Below are positions 11,433 through 21,418 of a DNA stretch of 64,000 bases, one piece after another. The notes beneath the pieces are model-generated. The model saw nothing but the letters and a program-made list of their open reading frames with translations. It made no database searches and was not told the DNA's origin. The stretch's first letter is position 1. Every line of letters begins with the position of its first letter. Source of the DNA: Buxus sempervirens (taxonomy: Eukaryota; Streptophyta; Magnoliopsida; Buxales; Buxaceae); contig OX387186.1 in NCBI GenBank assembly GCA_947561395.2, positions 10,839,888 to 10,903,887 of the forward strand. The letters run 5' to 3'. The translations under genes were made by a program, and so were the position numbers.

Positions 11433-13173
11433 TCAGAGTTGAGCCAAGCGACGAATGTCGATGGGGTAAGTATCAGAGGAAGATTGAGCACTGTATGATC
11501 TCCTTGCAACGATATCATTTGCAGCCTCGGATGGATGAAAGGCGTCCCAGAAAACATGTTCCTTCCTGTTCCGACAAGGGGTTTGAAAGGGAAGACATGT
11601 AATCTGACCATTGTTTCTTCCCACCCCACAGCACCCAGCGTTTGTCACCCTGAACCCTGTGATCAAAACACAACACAACATATATATCATGTTATAACAT
11701 GCCTAGGGCACCTATAACTTCACTCAGATTTTGCACAAGGACTAACAGGTCCTACCAAAAGATGAAGGCCTGTTCAGTATATCCTGAAAAATGCCGTAGG
11801 CGTTAACGTAGATGAATCTCGCATTAGGGAGATTGTTGTTGAAGTTGTCAACAATAGATCTAAGCTTGTCATTGAAAAGCCGATTAGCACTATTGATTCG
11901 CTCCACACAAGTAGAGCCATTAGTGCTGAACCTAGCCAATTCGTACGGGCTGCAACCAATCTGACCCACTCCTATCACCGCCACCTTCCTGGCTCCATAA
12001 TCGTACAAAGTCTAAAGCCACCATGAAACAACACAAGAAATTAACCCCACTTCAATTTCAAGCTAATTAATCAGCTCTCAGAAACGTACAAGAGATTTTA
12101 ATGAATACCCACCCGTAATTGTCGAGAATACTGAGCACTAAGAACCTGGGCGAACTGTTCTGGTGTGTATTGGCGACTGGTTGGGTAAACCTGGGGCATG
12201 AAGTAGTTGTTGAGGTAGTCATTACTGCCCATTCCGACTGAGTATATGCACTTGCGCAGATAATCCGCTGCTGAAGCCTGGCTCCCCAGAATGCTTACAA
12301 TTTGCGAGACTGTAGTTCGATAATTTGACAACTGCCCATTCATGCTAACGCGAGCTCCCTGAAAGAACAACACAACCACATGAATGAGAATTAGGACTAT
12401 TAAGATCAAGCGCTTACCACAAGACCAATAACTTAAAGTTATTGGTTAAAGCCCAACTTTATTTCCTTATATCATAGCAGGATGCTGGACTTTGGCCCAA
12501 CATCCCCAACAAGAAATATGTTATGAACTTTATAAAGGAGAACAGTATATGCTTATAGTGAAGCTTATTACCAGTTGCTGGCCAGTTTCGTCCCTGATTC
12601 CGGCCGCAGCAGATGCATAATTAACCCCTCTGAGTATGTCCCTTCCATTTGTTGTTGTGAAGGGTGGAATGTAATTACTGAAACCCAATTGTTGAGCTGC
12701 AGTTGATGAACATGCTTGGTAAGTTTTTTGTTACAAAAAACTAGTTAATTAAAGCTCATTGATGAGGTCTATGTAGCACAAATCTAAAACAATATGAGGG
12801 TACATCAAAGAAAATCTCAGTAAAAACGACACTTCAAGTAACCAAACTGATTCTTGTAGAAATTAACAATTCATGAAAGTGGGAGCTTCTAGCTAGGCAG
12901 GATATGGTAGTCACCTATGGTATCAGTGGTAGTTCGTCCATTGCAAAACCTTCCGGTTGGTCCACGTGGAAAATCGATCCCGTACGGCGGGTAATTAGCT
13001 TTAGCCAGTGAAGCAATGTTGTTGTTGTTGCCGTTGTCGACCAAAGAATCTCCAAATATGAAGTAGCAAGGGACTTGTGGTTGTTGTTGGGCTCTAACAG
13101 TACTTGCCCATAAATTCAACACCCACAACACACATATCACCCTTAACTGCTTGAGGACACCCCCTTCAGCCAT
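11433..13173 (-). CDS. GDSL esterase/lipase, copy 3 (intact, 5 exons, 369 aa)
   Basis: Exons (minus, 5' to 3'): 13173-12915, 12696-12572, 12358-12113, 12011-11756, 11656-11433; total 1110 nt with consistent phases. It starts at MAEGGVLK and has a signal peptide ending near STVRA, so the product is probably secreted. All SGNH blocks are present: FIFGDSLVDNGNNNN, VNYASAAAGIRDETG, the GSND block (VGMGSNDYLNNYFMP) and FWDAFHPSEAAN. Exons 2 and 3 match copies 1 and 2 in length, and exon 4 is one codon shorter. It is a tandem paralogue of copy 1 in the same orientation and convergent with broken copy 2. A TATA-like run lies near 13279-13288, about 110 nt upstream of the ATG. Intron 2 contains a dispersed repeat (12418-12512). 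Substrate unknown. Confidence 0.95.
12418..12512 (+). repeat. Dispersed repeat family R1 copy, in GDSL copy 3 intron 2
   Basis: Contains AATAACTTAAAGTTATTGG (itself palindromic), then AACTTTATTTCCTTATA, AGCAGGATGCTGGA and GGCCCAACATCCCCAAC. Related copies are at 1196 (inverted), 16917 (left half), 48168 and 52205. Non-coding; perhaps the tail of a retroelement or SINE-like family. Confidence 0.6.
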
Positions 13174-15132
13174 GAAATGATGCAGAATGAAGAACAGAAA
13201 AGGGGAAGAATTTGGAAGGAGTTAAAAGACAGGAGAAAGGTGATCTGTGTGTGAGCAAATTCAAGGCCTGCAAGAGAGATATATATAGGGGATAGAGCGA
13301 GAAAAAATGAATTAAGATTCAGTTGACAAAGATGGAGTGGCCCCATTGCCTCGCTTTTTTTTTTTTTTTGGTCATGACCATTGCCTCGCTTTTACGGTTG
13401 AGGGAGTAGGTCGATGCATTAATGTTACGCGGACGTAGCGTGGAGTCAGTAAAGATGGGTGTTTCTTCCTCTGACTTTGGGAGTCTCTGGAGTTTCGGTG
13501 GAATCAAGAGTGCTAAATTTCTGCATTCTAATACTGGTGAAAAGGAATTCAAACTCGGCAATTTGCTGTTCTATGAGAAACCAAATTGACCCTACTGGCA
13601 CAAATCGAGCCTAGCAAGTTTTTTTTTTTTGGTAGTTATCAAGCATAGCAAGTTGATCAAATGAATATGCATTATGCTTTGATGATGATTAGAGGCCTTA
13701 CTATTATTGAACTTGAAGAGAGATGAAATCGTCGTCGACAACTCTATTTGCCAATAATCAAAACACGTCACATGACATATTTTGCTAGACCTTTTATGTA
13801 GCATGATTTAATAGCCTTCTTACAATAATACCCATTAAAAGTACACTACATTACATGTTTTAATTGATAGCAAACAAACAATCAAGAGGAAATTTTGCAG
13901 TAGCTCGGAGATTATGTGTGAGGTCCTATAAGGTGCAGGTAAGATATATGTAACACTATTGGAATTTACTTATTGATGATTTCCAGAATGGTGTAATAAA
14001 TAAAAAAATTGAGTACGTAGGCATTCTAATGAAGTAATTTTTAGCTTTTTTGAGGTAAGGAAGGGATTTCGTAACCCGAGTCTTAAAGAATCAGAAGGAA
14101 GCAGAAAGGTGGATCCATGATGTAATAACACATCATCTCCATCTGGCATGCTTACCTTTACACACCGCAACGTATATGCGACCACCAATGTGGCGGTCTT
14201 TTTCTTTCGTCTTAAAACCTATGGGTGATCGGAAAAGTATCACTCTTAATCATATAGTGTTTAATAGCTTGCCAACTTAGAAACTTGTCAACCCCGCCCT
14301 TGTTCGCATGCCTTGACCCACCACCTTATAGGCAACACTAAGACCCGCACCAATCACGACTACTAGACCCGGATTCAGTTGTGATAACCCAAGGGAACGG
14401 TCCTCTCTTTTGTCCTAAAACCTATGAACGATAGGAATAGTATCACTCCTTGTGACTCATATACCTTATCAAGTATTCATTCGTTTTCAACATAAGATCG
14501 AGGAATGCGACAGTATATGAATGGCTCGACTGTTTTCTTCAAATGATTTGATCTATTCATAGAAGTCCCTCTTTGTAAAGCTCCAAATATCATTTACAAA
14601 GTTTTCTTGTGTAATTTCTAATAAAGTTTTGTGGCTGATCTTTGTGACTTTTTTCTTTAACACGAAGATTACCTTGAAAAATGTTGTTTTCCACTTCTGC
14701 AGGGCACAAGTTGGAAATTGGAATACGCAGAGTTTCAAAGCTTGTGGTCGTTGTGCAGTGACGGCAGGACTCGGCTAAGCACAACCCATGACGAAGTGAT
14801 GATTCATACAATTATTGCTCTCCTGTCTCTTCAAGACGGTCTCCACTTTATCGAACCGACATAAAAGCAGATGTGAAACGTGGGACTCATCGTATCCAGC
14901 CCTTGTACCAGATTTCTTGTGGCGACAGTTCGTGCAGCGGAGATTTAAAATTTTACAATCTCCAATTGGTCTGTAAAATCCAACAAAATTCCAATCCGCC
15001 AAGATTGGTAACACTTGTATACTTCTAAAAAAAACCCATTACAAAACCTGCTGCAAACAATTTAATTTCCGCCCGTGAGCACAAGCCAAGCAACAAAGCG
15101 GAGAATGGGCTCATTCCTATCTCATAAAAAAT
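13174..15132. other. Intergenic spacer upstream of GDSL copy 3
   Basis: Holds the copy 3 promoter (near end), T tracts at about 13356 and 13620, and two related segments about 207 bp apart (14203-14262 and 14413-14455) sharing AAAACCTATG and AGTATCACTC. I see no real gene; short open frames are chance. Confidence 0.4.
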
Positions 15133-15380
15133 ATATACTATTAGTAAAGAGAATATACCTCTAGATTCTAGCTTACATTTTTTTTTTCAAATATTATCCT
15201 CCACAAACAAAATAATCTCTTGTTATAACGACCTGATCAGTGTTTTTTGCACATTCAACTCTAAACATATTGTAACTACCCATTTTGAATGGCATACCAT
15301 CTATTTTTAGAGTGGATTGTTTATGTAAGTAGGCTCCACAAATTTTCTACATGCGTAACGCGTGCAGTCCTCCAATAGAT
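15133..15380 (+). mobile_element. Degenerate Helitron-like remnant
   Basis: Begins near a TATACTATTAGTAAAG start and contains a T tract followed by CAAATATTATCCTCCACAAA and TTATAACGACC. These align by eye with TTCCGAATATTGCCCTCTAC and CTATAACAACC in the small Helitron at 49043-49250. It ends in a short hairpin-like GCGTAACGCGTGC. Boundaries approximate. Confidence 0.45.
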
Positions 15381-15433
15381 AGTTAAAACAATCAGATTGG
15401 CTTAACAAGAAAATCGTCCTCAGCCTATTCGTA

Positions 15434-15460
15434 TCTATACTATTAAAAGAAAAAGACTCA
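15434..15460 (+). mobile_element. Helitron-type 5' terminus
   Basis: TCTATACTATTAAAAG flanked 5' by A, the usual start of plant Helitrons. I cannot identify the matching 3' end, so only the terminus is annotated. Confidence 0.4.
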
Positions 15461-16185
15461 ACTTTATTATCATTTAATATGAAAGTTATGAAAAGGACTC
15501 TATGAAGAGCTCAATCTTATCTTTGACATGTAAGATGATTCAATCTTATATTTTATCTCGTTTCCTTTGTTACTACAAATCAGGATGTCTAATGTGACAT
15601 GTTTTGATAGGCTTTTAAGACCTTTCTATCTAAATATGTTATATGACATGTTTTAATTAATGTCATAATTAATGTCAGACAAAAGTAGCAAAGGAAAGGG
15701 GTAGAGGATTTAAATCCTAAGAGTTTCTTCATAAATCTCATGTTTATGTAGAACGTTTGTTATTGGTAATCCAATGATTTATAAATTTTTTTTAATGCCA
15801 TACTTTTTTATGGTTTTCATGGTAAAGCGCTTCTTTCAATTTTTTTTTTTTTTTTTGGCTTCATGTTCTTCTTTATTATAGATAGAAATAATTTCGATTG
15901 AAATCCTCTTCAATTCCTCTAGTAAAAGTGACCAAAATTTAAAAAAAAAAATTTTGACTAAGGTTCCTCCTTTTTTTATGAGAGACACAATAAAAATTGG
16001 CTAAAAATAATGTGCAACACAATGAGCCAATAACAAGAATAAGACACCCAATCACACTTGCCTCCTCAAGAAGAACAACCTCATATAGATCATCAAGCCT
16101 GATCAGTAGAGGCAACTCAAACTACTCATAAGTCGTAATATCTTAGGTGGAGGTGAAATTATCAAATAAACTCCTTTTTATGGGA
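15461..16185. other. AT-rich spacer
   Basis: Low-complexity A/T tracts (15842-15857, 15941-15952) and no gene. Two similar GTGACATGTTTTGATAGG / TATGACATGTTTTAATTAA phrases near 15595 and 15643 suggest old repeat sequence. Confidence 0.35.
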
Positions 16186-16466
16186 ATGAAATCGTCGACA
16201 ATGTTTGCCTGACTTGATGCTTGCAGTTGATGTGGGATGCTTCCACATAGAATATCCCACGGTTACTGATTTTTCATGGGGGTCCCACGGTTACTAATTT
16301 TTCATGGGGGTCCCACGTGGAGCATCCCCCGGTTACTAATTTTCAACTTTGATAAATGCTTTTATGGGACCCCCATGAAAAATCAGTAACCATGGGATGC
16401 TCCACATGGAAGCATTCCGCATCAACTGCAAGCATCAAGTCAGGCAAACATTGCCGACGATTTCAT
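16186..16466. mobile_element. Foldback/MITE element with ~102-bp inverted arms
   Basis: The left arm 16186-16287 and the right arm 16364-16466 are near-perfect inverted repeats. The outer end is ATGAAATCGTCG on the left and CGACGATTTCAT on the right, and both arms carry GCCTGACTTGATGCTTGCAG. The unpaired middle holds further copies of a 28-bp unit (CCCACGGTTACTRATTTTTC...), giving about three tandem units at 16256-16344. No coding capacity. The transcript could form a long hairpin. Confidence 0.8.
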
Positions 16467-16974
16467 CTCATCTCATTTTTATGTGACGGTTATAGATTTT
16501 TTGAACCTAGGCCCTAGAGATTAATCTCTCGGAACCGTACTAGGAAGCGCGTATATAATGTCATACCTAAACAATCAAAGATCTTTTGAAAAGGTCTCTC
16601 ACCAATTTAAAGTAGTCGACACTGGCAGTCAATTCTAATGCTTGGATTGAAGTTATGAGGAAGAAGGGTCCACTCCTACAAGCTGTCTTCCTTTAGACAA
16701 ATTAACTCCCATTGACTATGGGATGGTCTGAAAGCTCACCTCCTAGATCTGCACCGTCCCAAGTCAACAACCCACCATGTGATCTGATCCATTTTGGTCT
16801 CCGTATGAAATAAATGAGCCTTGAAACGATTCCTTCGTTATGAAACTTTTTAACAACAATGGTACAACGCTATTATGATCGACCACAAATCAAATCCAGT
16901 CAAAAAACTCCTGCTATTAGACCAATAATTTAAGTTATTGGTTAAAGCAAAACTTTATTTCTTTATACCTAACT
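16467..16974. other. Spacer with partial R1 repeat
   Basis: No gene. It ends with a left-half copy of dispersed repeat R1 at about 16917-16975 (AATTTAAGTTATTGGTTAAA, then ACTTTATTTCTTTATA). Confidence 0.4.
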
Positions 16975-17400
16975 TTAGAACCGGCAACGAGTCAGGTTCT
17001 GTTCAGGTTATAATCGGTTGTTGGTTAATCGGGTCAGGTTCAAGCTGGACTGAATTAGAGCGGGTTGGAAAACCCCCAACCCGTCAATAAACGGGTTCAA
17101 CTTGCAACCCATTTATTATTTATTTTTATTTTTTTTCAAAAAATATTATTAAAATATGGTTGAGGGTTAATTGGATCGGTTTGTACCATATTCGGGTCAA
17201 GTTGGGGGTTAATCAGGTCGGGACGTGACACTTTTGTCATCTTTTTTTTTTTTTTTTAATCGGGTTACCGTTGAATTGGCGGGTCATAATCGGGTTGACC
17301 CGATTACTGACGGGTTGGGACAACCCAATTAATAAACCGGTCAACCCAACCCGTTTATAATCGGGTTGACCCATCTGTCACATTTTGCTGGCTCTGCCTA
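16975..17400. mobile_element. Older hAT-like MITE, relative of the element at 18321-18726
   Basis: The left end TAGAACCGGCAACG and right end GCTGGCTCTGCCTA resemble the TAGAGCTGGCAACG / TTGTCAGCTCTA-type termini of 18321-18726. The interior is full of the same CGGGTT, AACCCG and TAATCGGG words. No target duplication remains, consistent with greater age. Confidence 0.55.
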
Positions 17401-17819
17401 AATTCCTCAACAAGTCCTTGAACCACCTCCCATATAGAAAGACCCGGCCCACGGGATATGAATCCAAATTATACTCCAAGCTTTGTCTTTTGACCGTGTT
17501 CGACGACAAAGAGGGTTTGAAATTCCGGCTAGTAATTGTAATATGGTTAAAAAAGCTCCAAATTTTGAGTTTTGGTGGATGTAAGGAATTGGAATTAAAA
17601 ATATAGAAGACAATTTTACGTAAATTATATTATATTAACATTACTACTCTTCATCCCCTCACTAGTTGGGCCCGAAATGTTTATTTACGATCCCTGGACC
17701 GGAAATACCGCACTTTTTGGGCCTTTTTGGGCCTGAAAATTTAATCATGAAAAGTTGACTTTCATTGGTTGCTCTTCGGCATTTGGAATAAAACTGAAGG
17801 AAACATTTATATTATTTAT
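17401..17819. other. Spacer between transposons
   Basis: No gene or recognised element ends. Two opposed ORFs overlap here by chance. Confidence 0.35.
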
Positions 17820-18036
17820 AACGAGCATAGGCCCTTGGGAAGCACGCCATCAATTATTCCCGACTTCCCAATAAGCCACTACACTTTGTTTGTAAAAGCG
17901 TTATTAAATATCAATTCACTTCCTGTGGTGGTTCTATCTACAGCCCTTAAATGAAGCATCCACAGGATGCAAACACACAACTAATAGTTTTCATCCATAA
18001 AACACGTGTTTGCATTCTGTGAAGACTTCACTTAAA

Positions 18037-19267
18037 GGCTGCGTTTGGTAACGCTTTTCGGAAGTACTTTTTTTATTTTAAAAGCAAAAAATTGCTTTTA
18101 AAAGCAAAAGTACCGTTTGGTAACGCACACGAGAAGCAATTTACAAAAAGCAAAGAAGCAATTTTATTGCTTTTCACCGAAAGCAACAAAACGTTGCTTC
18201 TCAATTTTTTTACAAATTTGCTTTATTGCTTTCAAAATCTCTCGATACCCTATTGCTTTATTCCTATATAAAGATGATGCCTCCATACTCACTTAAGAAG
18301 CAACAATATATTGTTATTGCTAGAGCTGACAAAATGCCACCCGACCCGATGGGTCAACCCGATTATAAATGGGTTGGGTTGGCCCGTTTATTAATTGGGG
18401 TGGGGTTTCCCCAACCCGCAAGTAATCGGGTCAACCCGATCATGACCCGCCAACCCGATGGGTAATCTGATTTAAAAAAAGATGGCAAAAGTATCATGTT
18501 TTGACCCGATTAACTCCAAAACCCGGTACAACCTGATCCAATTAACCCCCCAACCCTATTTTAATAATATTTTTTTGAAAAATAAAAAATAAAAATAATA
18601 ATAAACAGATTGGCTGGTTGAACCCGTTTATTAGCGGGTTAGGTTTGGGTTGGGGGTTTTCCAACCCGCCTTAATTTAGTCCAACCCGATTATGACCCAA
18701 TCCAACCCAACCCGTTGCCAGCTCTAGTTATTGCTTGTTGTGCATTACATAATTTTATTAGAATGCAAACACATGAAGATAATTTATTCACAGAATTTGA
18801 AGATGAGGAAATGGTGGTCGAAGATGAGCTAGCAGGTTCAAGTTCAGAACAACCCATAAAGATTGATGTGACGGCTAGATCTCGACGAAAGATGTCAGAA
18901 TTAAGAGACTCAATTGCACGTAGACTAGCTAGTGCATATGGATTAGCACAATGGTGATATTAGATACTTGTTTAGTTATTTGAATGTAATTAAATGACTA
19001 TTTTATGAATCTTTTATAATATTGGACTTATATTTTTGAGTATATTTCTAAGTACAATACATAAATTGTGTACAATACTTTTATGGAAGCAAAAAGCAAT
19101 TTCTATGTTATTGCAATTACCAAACATGCTTTTTTGCTTTTTAGAAGCAAAATAAAAGTTTACCAAACGCATTTGCTTCAAGGAAAGATCTTTCAAAAAG
19201 CATAAAATTGCTTTTTTGCTTTCTTGCTTTTAGAAGCAAAAAAGCAAAAACGTTACCAAACGCAACC
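18037..19267 (+). mobile_element. PIF/Harbinger deletion derivative with transposase C-terminus, interrupted by a hAT MITE
   Basis: Terminal inverted repeats GGCTGCGTTTGGTAACG (18037) and CGTTACCAAACGCAACC (ends 19267) are flanked by AAA on both sides, a possible 3-bp duplication. Subterminal regions are rich in AAAAGCAA. The + strand keeps only the transposase C-terminus: PPYSLKKQQYIVIA (to about 18320), then after the inserted MITE VIACCALHNFIRM and an acidic tail with ARSRRKMSELRDSIARRLA, stop at 18955-18957. VIACCALHNFIR is a hallmark of plant Harbinger (DDE_Tnp_4) transposases. The DDE core is absent and the frame is interrupted at 18321-18726, so it is inactive. Confidence 0.85.
18321..18726. 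mobile_element. hAT-type MITE (406 bp) with perfect 8-bp target-site duplication
   Basis: Ends are TAGAGCTGACAAAATG and GTTGCCAGCTCTA (inverted). The flanks are identical: GTTATTGC at 18313-18320 and 18727-18734. The interior is made of repeated ACCCGA, CGGGTT and CCAACCCG words and has no transposase. It sits inside the Harbinger transposase reading frame. The perfect duplication argues for a fairly recent insertion. Confidence 0.92.
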
Positions 19268-19384
19268 AAAGGCTACAGATAAAGCCACCACAGGAAGTGA
19301 TTCGTATTAATATAAGTTTAAAATTTAGATAATTCCAAAACTATTTTCTCCCTTTACGTACAGTATGCAATTGCACCTCGCTAG

Positions 19385-19733
19385 TATAAAGTTATAGAAT
19401 TTGAGCGTTCACATGAGACACAAGTATTGTTATGTTCATTTCCCAGATCCAGGCTTTAAAAATAAATCAAATAAAAGGGCCACTCAATTAAGAAGTAAGT
19501 CATTTGAATTCCTAAAAGGTATAATTGGTACGTTACCCAAAAAAAAAAAAAAGGGTATAATTGGTTTGTGTATATTGATTATCTGCAATAACAAATGTAC
19601 GAAAAATAAATAAATTGGCACTGCTGAGTGCTGTCTAGGAACCACAACCATCTGATTTGGGGTTTCATTTTATGTTACCATGAAAGCCAAAACAGTAAGA
19701 ACCCAGAACGAATCTCTTTCTTTCTCAGGAGAG
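19385..19733. other. Spacer, probably including the 3'UTR of the minus-strand gene at 19734
   Basis: No gene. A short direct repeat (GGTATAATTGGT at about 19519 and 19555) surrounds an A run. Confidence 0.4.
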
Positions 19734-20526
19734 TCACAGATCATCTCGATACGAAGAGGAAGAGAATTGCAACGCCATCTCTTTGACAATCTGAATCAAC
19801 CCTTTCAAGTCATTCCCTCCCAATTCAAGGCAGTCCCTCAGCAAATCTCCCTCCACCTCTCTCTGCATCGTCACCACGAACTCCCTCAAGGGACCCTGTC
19901 ACATTAATTAACACAATAAAAACCGGAAGCCCATGTTAGTCGAATCTAATGGCGAATGAGGAAGAGGATAACAACAATACCGATTCATTAAACATTCGGA
20001 GAAGCCTGCCAAACAGAGATCTAGAGACTTTGAAGACGTTCTGGTAGTTGAGACGAATCCATTCTACCCTGTTCCGGTCTGATTCCAAACGAGTCGGCTC
20101 GTTCACCGCTCTTAAAAGCTCGTTGATGTCGGAAACCACACCAGGCATCTCCATCGACGCCAAGTCTCTCCAGGTCCAAGCGTAGTTCCTAAGGTAGTCC
20201 CAACCCATGGACCACATCCCTCCCCCAAACCCTAACCCCATCCCTATTTCCAGCTTCTCCGCTATCCCCCTTGCTCTCTCGGATCCCGCGACATCGCCGC
20301 GAGAGGCGCGAAGGTTGGCGACGCGATTCATGAGGGAATGAGCCAGCGAGAACAGCGTTCGCCATCGTCGGTACGAGAAGGAGAAGCCCTCGATCGGCGG
20401 TGGCGTCGATAGAAGAACCAAGACGAACAAAAACAGAACCCTGTGTGACGTGTTGCCGGCCGCCGATTTCCTACAATGCGGAGATGATCGGACGGTTGGA
20501 AATGACGGACGCATTAGCGGATGCAT
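19734..20526 (-). CDS. Conserved plant-specific membrane or secretory protein, function unknown (2 exons, 235 aa)
   Basis: Exons 20526-19981 and 19895-19734 (minus), joined in phase 0 by a GT-AG intron of 85 nt. I chose the ATG at 20526 (MHPLMRPSFP); the open frame extends to 20676 without sign of conservation. A hydrophobic stretch (VLFLFVLVLLSTPPP, about residues 32-48) looks like a signal anchor. Then comes a region I recognise as conserved among land-plant proteins: FSYRRWRTLFSLAHSLMNRV, ANLRASRGDVAGSERAR, IAEKLEIGMGLGFGGGMW, GWDYLRNYAW, SLFGRLLRMFNES, and in exon 2 LLRDCLELGGNDLKGLIQI. The exon 2 joint (FNES|GPLRE) fits that pattern. I cannot name the family or a biochemical role. The hAT MITE at 20753 lies about 230 bp upstream, in its promoter. 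Confidence 0.8.
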
Positions 20527-20752
20527 GTTCTCGGTACTCGCAAGGAAGGAAGAATACAAATTTTCATAACATGAATTCTGTCCAGTATTATTCCCCTCCG
20601 TGGAGGAGAATTGCTTCGGTTCGAAGAAACCACCGCCTAACCGAGTACACAGTAAGCTTGGGCGGACCTGAGCCACGTCGTCCGGGCGTCAATTTTCCTC
20701 CCCTCTGTATCTCAAGATTCTCAACGAAATGAGGGGCACGGAGTCTACGGAC

Positions 20753-21410
20753 TAGGGCTGTCAATGGGTCGGATAAAGATCCGAATCCGATCCGAATTCG
20801 ACCCGATTATCCGAATATGGATCTTAGCTTTAGATCCGAATAAGATCCAATTATCCGAATCCGATTATATTTGGATTCAAATATAGTATTTCACATATTC
20901 GACCCGATAAAAGATTCGACCGTTTATTTTTGTATATATATTATGTTTTTTTAGGCCTTTTAAAGTCTTTTTATATATTAGTATAGAAAGAATGAAGGTT
21001 TCATATAATATTCATTGATTTAATGTCATAGTATAAGACAAATATGAATTAATACATCCTTATTTGATCCAAAACCTCCTATTTTGAAACCTTTTTTGCT
21101 CTGAAATTCCATTGTCCAAAACAAGCCGGTTGTTCTAAGTTCCGAGATACGGTTTTTTTTGTTAGTCGCTCAATACCTACTATTGCGTGGTGCTTCAAAT
21201 TTGAAGTTCAAACCCATTTCTCATTTAAATCCCTCTCTGACTTCGATCCGAATCCGATCCGAATTCGATCCGAATCCGAAATTGGCAAATTCGAATATAA
21301 GATTTAGATCCGTGGTTTGAATATGGATCTGAAATCTAAGATCCGAAAACATTCGGATTCAAATATGAATATACATATATCCGACCGTATCCGACCCGTT
21401 GACAGCCCTA
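20753..21410. mobile_element. hAT-type MITE (658 bp) with perfect 8-bp target-site duplication
   Basis: Terminal repeats TAGGGCTGTCAATGGGTCGG and CGACCCGTTGACAGCCCTA are near-perfect inverses. The flanking 8 bp CTACGGAC is identical at 20745-20752 and 21411-21418. Subterminal zones repeat ATCCGAATCCGATCC-type words. No transposase. It lies upstream of the minus-strand gene at 19734-20526. Confidence 0.93.
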
Positions 21411-21418
21411 CTACGGAC

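Larger units (their letters stand above)
17917..19300. mobile_element. Hairpin MITE split by a Harbinger insertion
   Basis: Outer arms TCACTTCCTGTGGTGG (17917) and CCACCACAGGAAGTGA (ending 19300) are perfect inverted repeats. They continue inward (TATCTACAGCCCTTAAATGA against the complement of the right side) once 18037-19267 is removed. The original MITE would be about 150 bp. It lies inside the Helitron-like shell. Confidence 0.65.
17820..19384 (+). mobile_element. Helitron-like repeat, outer shell of a nested stack
   Basis: The left part (ACGAGCATAGGCCCTTGGGA) and right part (CCAAAACTATTTTCTCCC, TGCAATTGCA hairpin, CTAG at 19381-19384, then T) match the short unfilled relative at about 56177-56371, which has the same start and end. 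A hairpin followed by CTAG and a T flank is the Helitron 3' signature. About 1.38 kb of later insertions split this copy. Confidence 0.55.
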
